64,000 nucleotides of DNA from the NCBI RefSeq assembly GCF_030272615.1, contig NC_081405.1, positions 575,655,752-575,719,751 of the forward strand. Direction: 5' to 3'. The position numbers were made by a program, and so were the translations under genes. This DNA comes from Cryptomeria japonica. Lineage: Eukaryota; Streptophyta; Pinopsida; Cupressales; Cupressaceae. The first letter of the stretch is position 1. The number at the start of each line of letters is the position of its first letter. Positions 1-10,325 of this stretch are shown one piece after another. A model generated the notes under the pieces. The model did no database searches and had not been told where the DNA came from. It worked only from the letters and a program-made list of their open reading frames with translations.

Positions 1-4
1 TATC

Positions 5-550
5 TCATTAAGTCATCCACATAACACTCCTCTCCATATTGAAGTTATTATCTATAACCACCGAGTGAAACGAATATTGATAGATGGAGGAGCTGGGCTT
101 AATATATGTACCTTAAAACTTATCCATGCATTAGGCTTCTTAGAGGAGTCTATTGATCCACACAAAAAGATTACTATAAAGGCATATGATGATGAAGAAA
201 GATCCTCTAAAGGAATAGTGGTGTTGCCGATTCAAGTCGGACCAATATAAAGAGATACTATGTGCGAGGTCTTAGACATAGACCTCACATATAATATCTT
301 ATTGTGTCGACCCTAGATACATGAAATGCAAGTAGTACCCTCCACATATCACCAGTGTGTCAAATTCCCCTATAATGGGTAGGAGGTTTCTATATTTGCT
401 GATCACAATCCATTTCAACATTGTAATGCAATGGGGACAGCCCAGGATAGTTTGGTTCTGCATAATAGAGAGAAATAGAATCCCTCAGCATCAGATCTTC
501 AACAAGAGAAGTTTAAATCATTACCTGGAGATTTCAAGAAGAAATTGAAA
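5..550 (+). pseudogene. Tat aspartic protease domain, degenerate
   Basis: The frame contains LIDGGAGLNI near 78-107, the retropepsin active-site motif in the D-G-G form typical of Tat elements rather than D-S/T-G. It then continues through a downstream conserved block (DLTYNILLCRP near 282-314). In-frame stops interrupt it at 248 (TAA), 314 (TAG where Trp is expected) and 379 (TAG where Gln is expected). The enzyme would cleave Gag-Pol during particle maturation. The start lies left of the window. It runs, with a shift, into the G-patch segment. Confidence 0.75.
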
Positions 551-1210
551 ATCAAAGAACAAGGCATGGGAGAATACTCTTTGGAACCCATGTGTTTGAC
601 CAGCTTACCCACATCACCTAGATCTCATAGATTACCTACAGCATCAACACATCAAGCAACTCATCCCATCACCAAGTTCAATGGCACATTCATTCAACTC
701 GGCACTTTAGCACATGAATCTGAGGAAAATGATATCCTTAGTTGGCTATACAAAGATGAGGAAGAAGACATAATAGGTATTGTGGAAGTAGCTATACCCA
801 CACACCTATATGGAAAAGGCTACTTAATCATGCAGCAAATGGGATACAATGGCAAAGGACCTATTGGTAAGCATCAGGAAGGTGTCACAGAACCATTGGA
901 TCCTCCTTCACAATTTAGTAAAGACAAAAAAGGATTGGGCTTTGAATTCACTCTAGTACCAAAGAAAATACCACACAAATATCAAAAACCTCAGTGGAAA
1001 GAAAAGAAGAAGTACAAAGACAAATCCTGGCAAGAAGCACTATTTGAGTTAGTAGAGACAATCCGTAAGGAACATGAACATCAAGAAAAGAAGCAACATC
1101 AAGAGAAGCCCATCATTCACAAGAAGGCAACATCTACGGTAGTAGCTCATATTCATGAACAAATATCCAACAAGGAAGGATCACCTCAGGGAAACACCAT
1201 TCCTCCCTGA
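545..1210 (+). pseudogene. Tat pol segment with G-patch domain
   Basis: A 221-codon open stretch. Residues ~95-140 read as a G-patch: hydrophobic-Met-Gly-Tyr, then repeated Gly (GKGPIGKHQEG) and a final KGLGFEF. G-patch domains bind RNA or activate DEAH helicases, and are known between protease and reverse transcriptase in some plant gypsy elements. The C-terminal third (~150-200) is very rich in Lys, Glu, Gln and His and probably unstructured. It is the longest intact stretch of this pol. The Met at 545 need not be a real start because the polyprotein should be continuous. Confidence 0.65.
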
Positions 1211-2098
1211 GAAGAAACAGTCTACGAATAAATGTAAAAAATAGAAGCATGATCTGATGCAGAATCAGAAAAAGCCAGCAGAATAGTATCAATTATCAAA
1301 GATCTATTTTCGCCATTCAACATACTTGTTTACAGCACTGAAAAGATCTAGGATGATAACTCTTAGACTGATTCCAATGAATATGAATGGGGTAGCTACT
1401 CTAATGCTACTGAAAACACCGCTGAAAATACTAGTTCTATATCCCTTTCTCAAGAAGAACATAGCATAGAAATTAGACTACTTGAATTTGGACCACAGAA
1501 TATCTATGACGCTAAGGAAAGCGAGCAGAAACATTATGAACAAGTCTATACGGAGGATGATACCATCGAAGACCTCAACGGAATCTTGGACTTCTTTAAC
1601 ACCTGAACTAATCACAATGAAACCTCTATCCTGACACTTACTGCACCAGAACTTGATCCAGCAAACAATTCCTTACCACTTGTCTTTCCTAACCTCATCG
1701 ACTGGGATGAACCCGAATTACATGATATGCCAATTTTCCCAAACGATGAATCTATTATTCACTACCTATGTACCATTAACCTGAAAATAGGCTCTACCAA
1801 TAAACAAAGTAACGATGTCTGCAACCAACAGAGTGACAAGTCTCTCTGTCACAAAAATAAACCAAATAAAGGATTTGATGCTGAAAACTAGTCAATGGCA
1901 GCTCTAGATCACAAAAAGATAAAAATAAAGGACGCATCTGAGGTTGAAAACCTTTTTAAGGCACCTAAAGATGGGAGACTTGACACTCTTCTTGAACATT
2001 TTCATGAGCAATCATCCATATTGATTGAGCCCACTCAATCAATCAACATTGGTACTACAGAAGCAGCCAAAACTATACACCTTGCATAATCTCTGACA
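1211..2098 (+). pseudogene. Tat pol linker between G-patch and reverse transcriptase
   Basis: Acidic, Ser/Asn-rich linker in one recognisable frame with scattered stops (for example 1603 and 1889, and TAA at 2087). Near 2050-2085 it carries the INIGTTEAAKTIHLA block that precedes reverse transcriptase in Tat elements. No catalytic domain is recognised here; the stretch probably spaces protease from reverse transcriptase. Confidence 0.5.
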
Positions 2099-3069
2099 GA
2101 AGTAGAAAGATCAAAATTTATCAAATTTTTTAAAGAAAAGCAAATCAACTTTGCTTGGGCATATGCAGATATGTCCGGGATTGATCCACAATTAATCATG
2201 CATCACTTGTCTATGGCTCCAAGAGCTAAACCGGTTAAGCAAAAACTGCAAAAGATGAATCCACATGTGGCACTCATGGTCAAAGCTGAACTAAATAAAC
2301 TATTAGATGTCGGATTCATCAGACCCATCGAGGATTTCCAACATTGTACCAAGTTTCAAAACCAGATGGTAGTATCAGAATATGCACAGATTTTAGAGAT
2401 GTCAACAACGCCTGTCCAAAGGAGGACTTTCCATTACTAAGTATTGACATCATTGTAGACCTCACAACAAGCCATGCAATGTTATCACTAATGGACGGTT
2501 TTTTAGGATATAACCAAATCAAGATCACTCTAGAGGATCAAGATAAAACAACATTCACCTATCCTTGGGGAACATACTATTGGAATGTCATGTCTTTTGG
2601 CTTAAAGAATGTAGGGGCAACTTATCAATGAGCAATGACAACAATATTTCATAATATGATGCATACCTTCATGGAAGGCTATGTGGATGATTTACTAGCT
2701 AAATCCTTCACCAGAGCGGAACATCTAAGCATCTTAGAAAAGATTTTTGAATGACTGGGAATATTCCAAGTCAGGCTCAACCCTAAGAAGTGTGTCTTTG
2801 GGGTTACATCAGGCAAACTTTTGGGCTACATAGTCTCAGAAAAGGGAATTGAAGTGGATCCAGCAAAGGTACAAGCCATTATGGAGATGCCATCACCAAA
2901 GAACATTAGCCAGCTCAGGTTGCTACAAGGACAACTCCAATCAATCAGGCAATTCATCGCTCAACTAGTAGATAAATTCTCCCATTTAATCATTTACTAC
3001 GTAAAAATATATCGTTCAGATGGGAAACCAAGTGTGTCAAATCTTTCTATGAAATCAATCAATATCTGA
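2099..3069 (+). pseudogene. Tat reverse transcriptase, frameshifted
   Basis: The N-terminal block (KQINFAWAYADMSGIDP) starts near 2141. The frame shifts near 2340 and continues as VSKPDGSIRICTDFRDVNNA, then the fingers/palm. The catalytic YVDD box is at 2680-2691, so the active-site aspartates survive. Stops at 2629 and 2752 are TGA where Arg (CGA) is expected. The thumb/connection block (LGYIVSEKGIEVDPAKV) is at ~2821-2880. It would copy element RNA into cDNA; this copy cannot. Confidence 0.8.
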
Positions 3070-3955
3070 TGAACCTACCAATTTTGGTACCACCGATAGT
3101 AGGAAAGCCACTTATTATCTACATTTCAACAATAGATAAATCTCTGGGGGCACTGTTAGCACAAGAAGATCAACAAGGCAAGGAATGAGCAATATACTAT
3201 ATCAGCAGGACATTGAACGACTATGAGCTAAAATACACCTTTATTGAGAAATCCTGTTTAGCTGTGGTCTTCGCCTCTCAAAAATTCCGCCACTACATGC
3301 TAGCTCACAAAATTAAGCTAGTTGCAAAAATTGATCCTCTCAAATATTTACTTAGCAAGGCAGCTCTTACAGACCGATTGGCTGAATGGGTCATGATTCT
3401 CAGTGAATTTGATATCCACTATATGGAGCGAAGAGCTATCAAGGGACAAGTAATAGCAGATGAAATAGTAGAAGTACCACTACTGGGAAAACAAACTATG
3501 GAGATTGAATTTCTAGACAAGGACGTTCTTGCTATCTCTACCAAACAATGGACCCTATACTTTGGCGGATCGTACACACAACATGGTTTAGGTGCTAGCA
3601 TTATATTCATCACTCCTGAAGGACACACTATACCAAGATCATATAGGCTTATGTTCCCATGCACAAATAATGTGGCTGAATATGAGGCATTGGTTATAGG
3701 CATCAAAATGGCCGTAGAATGGAAAATCATAGAGTTAAAGGTCTACGGAGACTCACAATTAGTCATCAATCAAATCAACAATGACTATTAGACAAAGGAT
3801 GACAAGTTGCTACCCTATAAGCGAATGGTGGATGACTTCAAGCAATATTTTGCACACATCACCTTCAAGCAAATACCAAGATTGAACAACAAAGCAGCCG
3901 ATGCAATGGCTACTATCACTTCATTACTACAAATTCTAGAATAACAGAGTCATTA
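3070..3955 (+). pseudogene. Tat RNase H plus second (archaeal-type) RNase H
   Basis: 3120-3480 is the gypsy RNase H/tether with the block IEKSCLAVVFASQKFRHYM and a TGA at 3187 (CGA expected). 3540-3950 is a second RNase H. Its first catalytic Asp is lost: the block reads LYFGGSYT where LYFDGSYT is usual. NVAEYEAL, GDSQLV and NNKAADAMA keep the other acidic residues. A stop at 3789 is TAG (CAG expected). Two RNase H domains are a Tat hallmark; the second is thought to help remove polypurine or template RNA. Confidence 0.75.
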
Positions 3956-4079
3956 TGAGTTTCTGGTAGAGCAATTGTTCTCCCTAGCCTATCACCACTC
4001 AGAATCCCATGTTATCTACGCCTTAACTGGTTTGGACTCCCCTTTATATGGAGCGATATATGAGTATCTTAAGACCAAT

Positions 4080-5301
4080 ATCCTACCCATTGACTTGTCC
4101 TGAAACTAAAAGCGTAACTTTATTCGACAAGCTGCCCGTTATACCCTTACTGTCGATACTTTGTATCGTCGAGGTCTAGATGGTACTCTTCTTCATTGCC
4201 TTGATCGTAATGAATCTGACTTCGCTTTACACGAGCTTCATGAAGGTATCTGTGATACACATTCTGGTGGTACTACTCTTGCTAAAAAACTTCTAAGGAT
4301 GGGGTACTACTGGCCTACAATGGAAAAAAGATTCTTATCACTTTGCAAAAAAAGTGTCCTAAATGCCAGATCCATGGCAATCTTATACATGCACCAACAC
4401 AGGAACTGCAGCCATTCACAACATCCTGGCCCTTTTGTCAATGGGGACTAGACTTAGTCGACAAAATTCATCCTTCATCTTCAAATGGACACAAGTTCAT
4501 TATAACTACAGCAGAGTACTTTACCAAGTGGATTGAAGTAGTCCCCATGACCACAGTGACTAGGAAACAAATTGCCTCTTTTTCCTTAATTATCTAATCT
4601 GCAGATATGGTATTCCTAGTTCCATCATTATAGATAATGGATGACCTTTCAAAAACCAAGATGTCCGAGAACTATGTGAAAAATTCAAAATTCAACATTG
4701 TTTCTCTACACCATACTACCCACAGGGAAATGGTTAGGCAAAAGCATCCAAGAAGACAATATTGAAAATCCTAAAGAAAACAGTGAATGATGCAGGCAAA
4801 GATTGGCATGTCCAGCTTAATCCAGCACTTTCGGCATACAGAACTACCATTTGCACACCTACCGAAGCTATGCCATACTCATTAGTATATGGATCAGAAG
4901 CTATTTTACCCCTGGAGGTAGAAATTCCATCTCTTAGAGTCTCTCTAAAAGGCTTAATCCCAAATGAAGAGTATCAAGTTAACTGACTGCAAGAACTTGA
5001 ACTATTAGATGAAAGGGGCCAACGTGCTTATACTCATCTGAAAGCATATCAGCAATGCATGTGCAGAAGATACAACCACAAAGTCATTCCCCAAATTTTT
5101 AAAGTTGGTGACCTAGTACTCAAGGAAAATCCTAGAAATCAGCAAGATCGGGAAAAAAAAGGGAAATTTGAACCTAACTAGTTAGGTCCCTATGTCATCA
5201 TATCGGTCTATGGATCAGGTGCTTATCAACTAACAACTTCAGAAGGAGATGTACTCTACGAACCAACTAACAAAATCCATCTAAAGAAATACTACACTTG
5301 A
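4080..5301 (+). pseudogene. Tat integrase, degenerate
   Basis: The HHCC zinc-binding region is at ~4225-4365 (His residues in LHELHEGICDTHSGG, then CPKC after a shift). The catalytic core follows: WGLDLVDKIHPSS at ~4435, IIDNG at ~4628, and the block near 4735 where catalytic Glu is expected but Lys is read (AKASKK). The C-terminal part runs to LKKYYT and a TGA at 5299. TGA/TAG stops at 4639, 4735, 4984 and 5179 fit CGA, CAG and TGG decay. Loss of the third catalytic residue plus stops makes it inactive. Confidence 0.75.
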
Positions 5302-6048
5302 GTAGTCTAATACACGGAAAAAGTAAAAAAAATCAAAAAATCAAGAAAAAGCAAATAAAAAGGTACAATAAAAACAACTGGTGAAAACCTGGTAACAGGC
5401 GCTATTGCAAAAGAATAGCTCCGTTATCTATATCCATATCCTTATCTCCACAGTAAAACACTATCGGCCATCACCTGACATTTTATCACAAATATCCATT
5501 CAGGACATACTTAGCATAGTCACTATCCTGATTTATCCATCTAGCCTTTCACCACATCTCACCATGGCTTGGTAATCACTGTACATACCCGCATCAAGAG
5601 GTACACTTAGCTAGGGGCAATAACTGTCTAAAACTTGCAGCATGTTCAAACCATCAAAACTAGTTGAAAAACTTAGAACATCATATCCAACAACCAAAGG
5701 CTCACACAAATCACAAAGAAAAACATTGATCGATCAAACAAAGAATCAGAAAAGAAATACGATGGATGATTTTCTGAAGTATCACATGTTGCATTTTGTA
5801 TAAAGTTTTGACTATTCTTGCATTTAAACTTTTTGAATTATTGGATTCTCTATATGTTCTCCACAATGCTTCAAAGCTAGAGAAACATCAGGAAGCTCCA
5901 ATATTTTGTTAGTTTTCTATCTATGAGGCAATCATTTGTACTATGAAAATACTTGTCTCAAGACGTGATTCACAAAACATCACTGAAGACATGATTCCAC
6001 TTTATGCATACAAATGGTTTAATCTTGTCTGTTTATACGCAATCCGCA

Positions 6049-6148
6049 CTCAGGTCATCCTGGTTCAATTATACCTTGACGCTTGTGCTATCTTGCAAAA
6101 TCAAACATCATGTAAATTTTTCTCAGGTCATCATGGTTCAGTTATACC
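6049..6148 (+). repeat. Two copies of a ~27-bp direct repeat, 73 bp apart
   Basis: CTCAGGTCATCCTGGTTCAA at 6049 recurs with two changes at 6122, followed by TTATACC in both. Spacer repeat of the Tat element. Confidence 0.7.
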
Positions 6149-6272
6149 ATTATGCTTGTATAAATTTTCAACATAATCCAAGATCAATCAAGGCTCAATG
6201 ATGATATATATATCGAAAGCAAATAACATGTGGCTATATCGGGTGACAAATACAGAATGAGGATGCTAAAAA

Positions 6273-6452
6273 ACAATTAGTTGCATATCATTTTACAATT
6301 AGTCGTATATCATTTTACAATTAGTTGCATATCATTTTACAATTAGTTGCATATCAAGATACATCTCATAGCATATCATATCATCCATCTCATTTTCAAG
6401 ATACATCTCACAGCATATCATAAATCTCATTTTCAAGATACATCTCACAGCC
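6273..6452 (+). repeat. Adjacent short tandem arrays (22-bp x4, then ~36-42 bp x3)
   Basis: Four near-perfect units beginning ACAATTAGTTGCATATCATT span 6273-6356. They run into three units beginning CAAGATACATCTCA that end near 6452. Both lie in the Tat spacer. Confidence 0.8.
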
Positions 6453-6579
6453 TATCATCTCATACCATCATGCATTCACATCATATACATCTATCTAAGC
6501 ATTTCATCACCATAGAATAAGCACAAGAATATAAAAAGCATAAATCCATAACACATCACATGATCAAAGAAAATGGTGT

Positions 6580-6592
6580 CATATATATATAT

Positions 6593-6686
<94 letters not shown>

Positions 6687-6687
6687 C
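6580..6687. repeat. (AT)n microsatellite with periodic ATAAAT interruptions
   Basis: A run of AT dinucleotides of about 108 bp, broken by extra A at roughly 24-30 bp spacing. It produces a spurious Tyr/Ile-rich minus-strand frame. Confidence 0.95.
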
Positions 6688-6771
6688 TCAACAAATGATC
6701 AATATACAATATCTATGATGTCCATGCCCAGTACAAAACAATGTTTAAAAAAATAATGGAGACAATGTCTC

Positions 6772-8771
6772 TCAAGGGTGACTATCTCTTGAAAGAGATG
6801 GTCTTGACGCAAATGTCCTAGCTCCTGGATCTCCAGGTGGATCCTGTCTATTAGGCCCCATCACACCTCTGCTCTCTGACCGCAAACCAATCTCTCGAGA
6901 TTGACTCGATCTCGACTGTGTAAAACTCTGCACTCGACGCTCCCTAGGCACCGCATCCTCATAATGGTGCTGGTAGTATTCTACCTCCTTGGCTCTCAAA
7001 GCTAGCACTCTCAAGGTGTCTCTCATCAAACCACCTACTGCCACTCTCTGTAAACTCACTGCGAGCTCCTCTACTCGACCCCGCCTCTCTATCTTAGTAT
7101 CACGCTCTATGGTCAGCTGTGTAATCTGACGCTACTGTGCCACCATCTATGCCTGCAACTGCTGCACTGACAACTACAGTGATCTGATCTGTGCATCCTC
7201 CACATGTGTTGGGATCCGCATCTATAAGGGTACCTATGAAGGGGTACCCCCTGTCCCTCTACCTATCCTCAATGCTGGCAGAGGTAATACATCTGATCTC
7301 CTCCTTTGGGTTAGTCTTCGTACATCCTCATATCCTCCCACAGCTACTATCACCTTCTCCACCCACTCCTCTCCAGCTCTAATCGCCAAACCCCCTCTCC
7401 CTCTATCCAATCCCACCAGCTGGATAGCTCTCTCTACCCATATCACCCTCCCACCACTGTCTCCATCCCTTTCCCCTCTCCTCTGTAACTCCAATCTCCC
7501 TCTAACTACACGCCGACCTCTCCCACCTTGTCTATCATCTCCTCCATCTCCTTGTCCTCCATCACCCCCTCCCTCATCTGCCTCCTCATCATCATCATAT
7601 GCTAGAATCATCTCCGCTAGATCTGATATCCTGGCTACTGCCCATGCTGAGAAGAGTCCTACAAACTCATGAGTCGTCCCTGCATCCACGATCTCAGGGG
7701 CATAATCCCAAATTTGGTCCGCTAACTAAATGAGCTCATCTACAACCGTCGTGCTATCAATCATAGGACCCCAATCTGGGATATCCTGTCTCCGTCGAGC
7801 ACATAGACATGCTCCCCGTGGAATTCCCTACTGCCACCCATACTGTTGTAGCACCTGACTATGGAAAAATATCTCTTTAACAAAGGGCATCTGCCATATC
7901 AGATATCGAGACATGAAGATATATGGCATCTCCATCCCATCCTCCACCCAAACCTCACAACCTGTATATGGTCGCTAGATGACCATATCAATGTCATCCA
8001 GTACTCTCCTCTAATACTCTAGTTTGCCCAGCTTATGCTAGACAACTAAACCTTTGTACCCATATGCATAAGTGCATCCAAAAGGCCTATCTCTATCTAC
8101 CAGTGGCCTAGCCACGGGAATGTGCTCCCATGACCATACTTGGAGAAGTGTCATGCCAGTTGATAGACTACCATATCCAAGGTACACTACCTCATGAAGA
8201 TCTCTATATAGATGGGCCAGCATAGCTAATCCCCATCCAAAACAACAACCCTACGTCACCATGTCCTCTAGCACTAACCCCCATCCAATAGAAAATCCCT
8301 TCGACCTACAATCAAGACATAGAAAACCACCAATGAAACCTACTAGAACTGATGGCAAGGGAGCATAATCCAAATCTAAATACTCTTGCCATGGGATCTC
8401 ATACCCACAAATGATATCATCCTAAAAAATTTGACACAATGCCTTGATCCCACCCTCCTTTGTCTACTCATATGGTAGCAGTGCACCTACTATAGGAGTC
8501 CACAAAATTCGATAGCAATCCTCAGGTGTCACTGTCATCTCACCCGTAGCTAAGTGAAAGGTGTTTGTGTCGCTATGCCACCTCTCTGCCAACGCTGTCA
8601 ACAAACCCCGGTTTATAATAAACTGTGGCATCTCTAGCAAAGAGTTCAAGCCACACGTGTCAATGATATCCCTGTCTCCCTGTGTCAATCATGGTATCAA
8701 TGACCATGGTCTCAGAAATCGCTCACGCGACTGCTCTACACCAAGACGCTCTTTTCAAACACAATGCAAGT
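6772..8771 (-). pseudogene. Antisense plant mobile domain (PMD, aminotransferase-like) gene of the Tat element
   Basis: Read on the minus strand, one frame runs about 660 codons with no visible indel. The N-terminal part carries typical PMD blocks: LLTALAERWHSDTNTFHLAT and GEMTVTPEDCYRILW (~8600-8500), then HLYRDLHEVVYLGYGS and LLQVWSWEHIPVARP (~8200-8100). The C-terminal third has an acidic-Gly stretch (7590-7540), an Arg-rich segment and a Ser/Arg-rich tail, probably disordered and nucleic-acid binding. Internal stops are TAG at 7132, 7147, 7174, 7222, 7234, 7726, 7828, 7975, 8011, 8038, 8251, 8422 and 8464, plus TGA at 8692. PMD proteins occur in DNA transposons, host silencing factors (MAIL1/MAIN type) and extra ORFs of Tat elements. 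The exact 5' exon edge is unsure. Confidence 0.8.
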
Positions 8772-8888
8772 CTAATATCATTTCCCTCATCAAAATATGG
8801 ATATCAAAATCATAATCATCTCAAAAACTTGAAAACTTTGAACAAATCTAAATCAAGTCTCACATCATATCATTCCATCAAATCATAT

Positions 8889-9009
8889 CAACTTGTAATA
8901 CAACTCAAGTTTCATAAACATATCAACTTGTAACACAACTCAAGTTCTACATCAACTTGTAACACAACTCAAGTTCCATATCAGCTTGTAACACAACTCA
9001 AGCTCCACA
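8889..9009 (+). repeat. Four ~28-35 bp tandem repeats
   Basis: Units of the type CAACTTGTAACACAACTCAA followed by 9-15 variable bases, repeated four times with few changes. Confidence 0.8.
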
Positions 9010-9269
9010 AATTCATATCAATCATATTCCTATCCAAAACATGAAAACTTTGAACACATTGAAATCAAGTTCCACGAAATATCCAAAATCATATCAAAAT
9101 CACTATCAACTTGCAACATCGCAAAAACAAATCAAGTTGTATCAGAACCCATATTGGACATATCAAAGAAAGCAGACACAGAAAATGGCAAAAATTCCCT
9201 TATCCCGGAAAACCTGACATTACCCACAAAATTTTCTTACTCGCAAAATTCCACTTTACCATCAAAATT

Positions 9270-9735
9270 TTCTGTATGTGCTAACCTATTATATCCAAGC
9301 ACTAAACTGCACCTCATACGCTACGTTGTTTTGTCTACGCACTACCTGACCAACCCTATGCGCTAAACAAACCGTATGCACTATCATTATCTTCGTATGA
9401 ACCCTCTAAAACACCCTATGCGCTAAAATAGTCTATGCACTAGCCTGTTTTGTCAATGCACTGCAAATTTACCCTTATGCACTAGGTTACACCTACGCAC
9501 TATCCTGCCCTCCTCATGCAACCTCCAACAAGCCCTATTCGCTATGTTTTTCTTACGCACTACGCGACTTACCCTTTGCGCTATCCTATGCACCCGGTGC
9601 ACTAACCTAACTAGACGGGTTACCCTAGCCTGCCTATGTGCTAGCCTAAAAATTTCAGAGCTACCCTATTAACTGGACCCTACGCACTACGAAATTTTTT
9701 GTATGCGCTACCCTTTCAATGCGACGCACTAAAAC
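9270..9735. repeat. Dispersed array of TAYGCRCTA motifs
   Basis: About 19 copies of a nonamer close to TATGCGCTA or TACGCACTA, at irregular spacing of roughly 15-35 bp, in sequence otherwise varied. Reverse complements read TAGYGCRTA. It lies inside the inferred antisense intron, downstream of the antisense TATA box. Confidence 0.7.
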
Positions 9736-9818
9736 GTAAAATCCGAATAGAAAATTCAAAAAAAATACCAGAAATGACAAAATCAAAAATCCAAAAGGGG
9801 TCAAAAGGTTGACTTACC

Positions 9819-9945
9819 GGTGGTCAATATGCGGTGAGCCTCTGATACCTCTGCATGCGCTTGAATCGATGAGTAGAATATGGAATCGGCATGTTGACTT
9901 TTCTCCAAAAATCACTCTCTCCAAAGTCAACAAAGCACAAATGAG
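9819..9945 (-). other. Inferred antisense leader exon of the PMD gene
   Basis: Downstream of the minus-strand TATA box. An ATG at 9892 opens a 22-codon frame (MPIPYSTHRFKRMQRYQRLT then AY) that meets TGA at 9824, just before the GTAAGT donor at 9817. The stop may be a decayed CGA or TGG. The transcription start is assumed ~30 bases from the TATA box; nothing marks it directly. Confidence 0.4.
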
Positions 9946-9967
9946 ACAAAACAATGCACTTTTCCCC

Positions 9968-9974
9968 TTTTATA
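9968..9974 (-). promoter_or_regulatory. Antisense TATA box
   Basis: Minus strand reads CCTATAAAAGGGG, a near-ideal plant TATA box, ~75 bases upstream of the ATG at 9892 and oriented toward the PMD gene. Confidence 0.55.
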
Positions 9975-10310
9975 GGCTGAATTGAAATTAGGGTTTGGAG
10001 ATGGGGCATCTAACTTGCTCGCGATCTCCGTCTAACCCTAATAGACATCATTATCAGGGGATGAATCAAATAAATGCATTCAACACACACCAAAATTCAA
10101 AATGCTATTATCCAAAACAATCCAATAAATTTTTCAAAATTTTGATTCATCTCCCGAGGGGGCATTATCAACATCATTTTATCGAATTTAGGGCATCGAT
10201 TATGAAAACTGGGGCATGGCATATCTCAAAATGACATAAAAAAATTGATTGATCATAAATCACAATGACACATCATTTTCTTTGAATTAACATGTGCACA
10301 CACGTCACTT

Positions 10311-10325
10311 CAAAGAGGGGCAAAC
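10311..10325 (+). promoter_or_regulatory. Tat polypurine tract
   Basis: CAAAGAGGGGCAAAC immediately precedes the LTR start TGTAGACATA; this is the usual primer for plus-strand DNA synthesis. Confidence 0.75.

Larger units (their letters stand above)
5302..6771. other. Tat spacer between integrase and antisense gene, noncoding
   Basis: About 1.47 kb without a convincing gene. It holds several short repeat blocks, listed separately, and an AT microsatellite. The small frames at 5943-6201 are repeat-driven and not supported as genes. Confidence 0.6.
8772..9817 (-). other. Probable intron of the antisense PMD gene
   Basis: Between the leader exon and the PMD frame lies ~1.05 kb without coding signal. 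A good donor (CCG|GTAAGT, minus strand) sits at 9817-9812. A possible acceptor AG is at 8773-8772, but it does not keep phase with the leader frame, so the acceptor is uncertain. The interval holds two repeat arrays. Confidence 0.4.

Noticed and set aside
6273-6452. Could the spaced short repeats be CRISPR-like?
   Set aside because: Plant nuclear context, no unique equal-length spacers, units directly abut.
6491-6709. Tyr/Ile-rich minus-strand frame
   Set aside because: Translation of the (AT)n microsatellite.
7191-7382. Plus-strand frame across the PMD gene
   Set aside because: Shadow of the antisense PMD coding frame.
8280-8700. Possible intact host PMD gene rather than element gene
   Set aside because: It lies between integrase and polypurine tract of the Tat element with no separate boundaries; an element-borne ORF is simpler.
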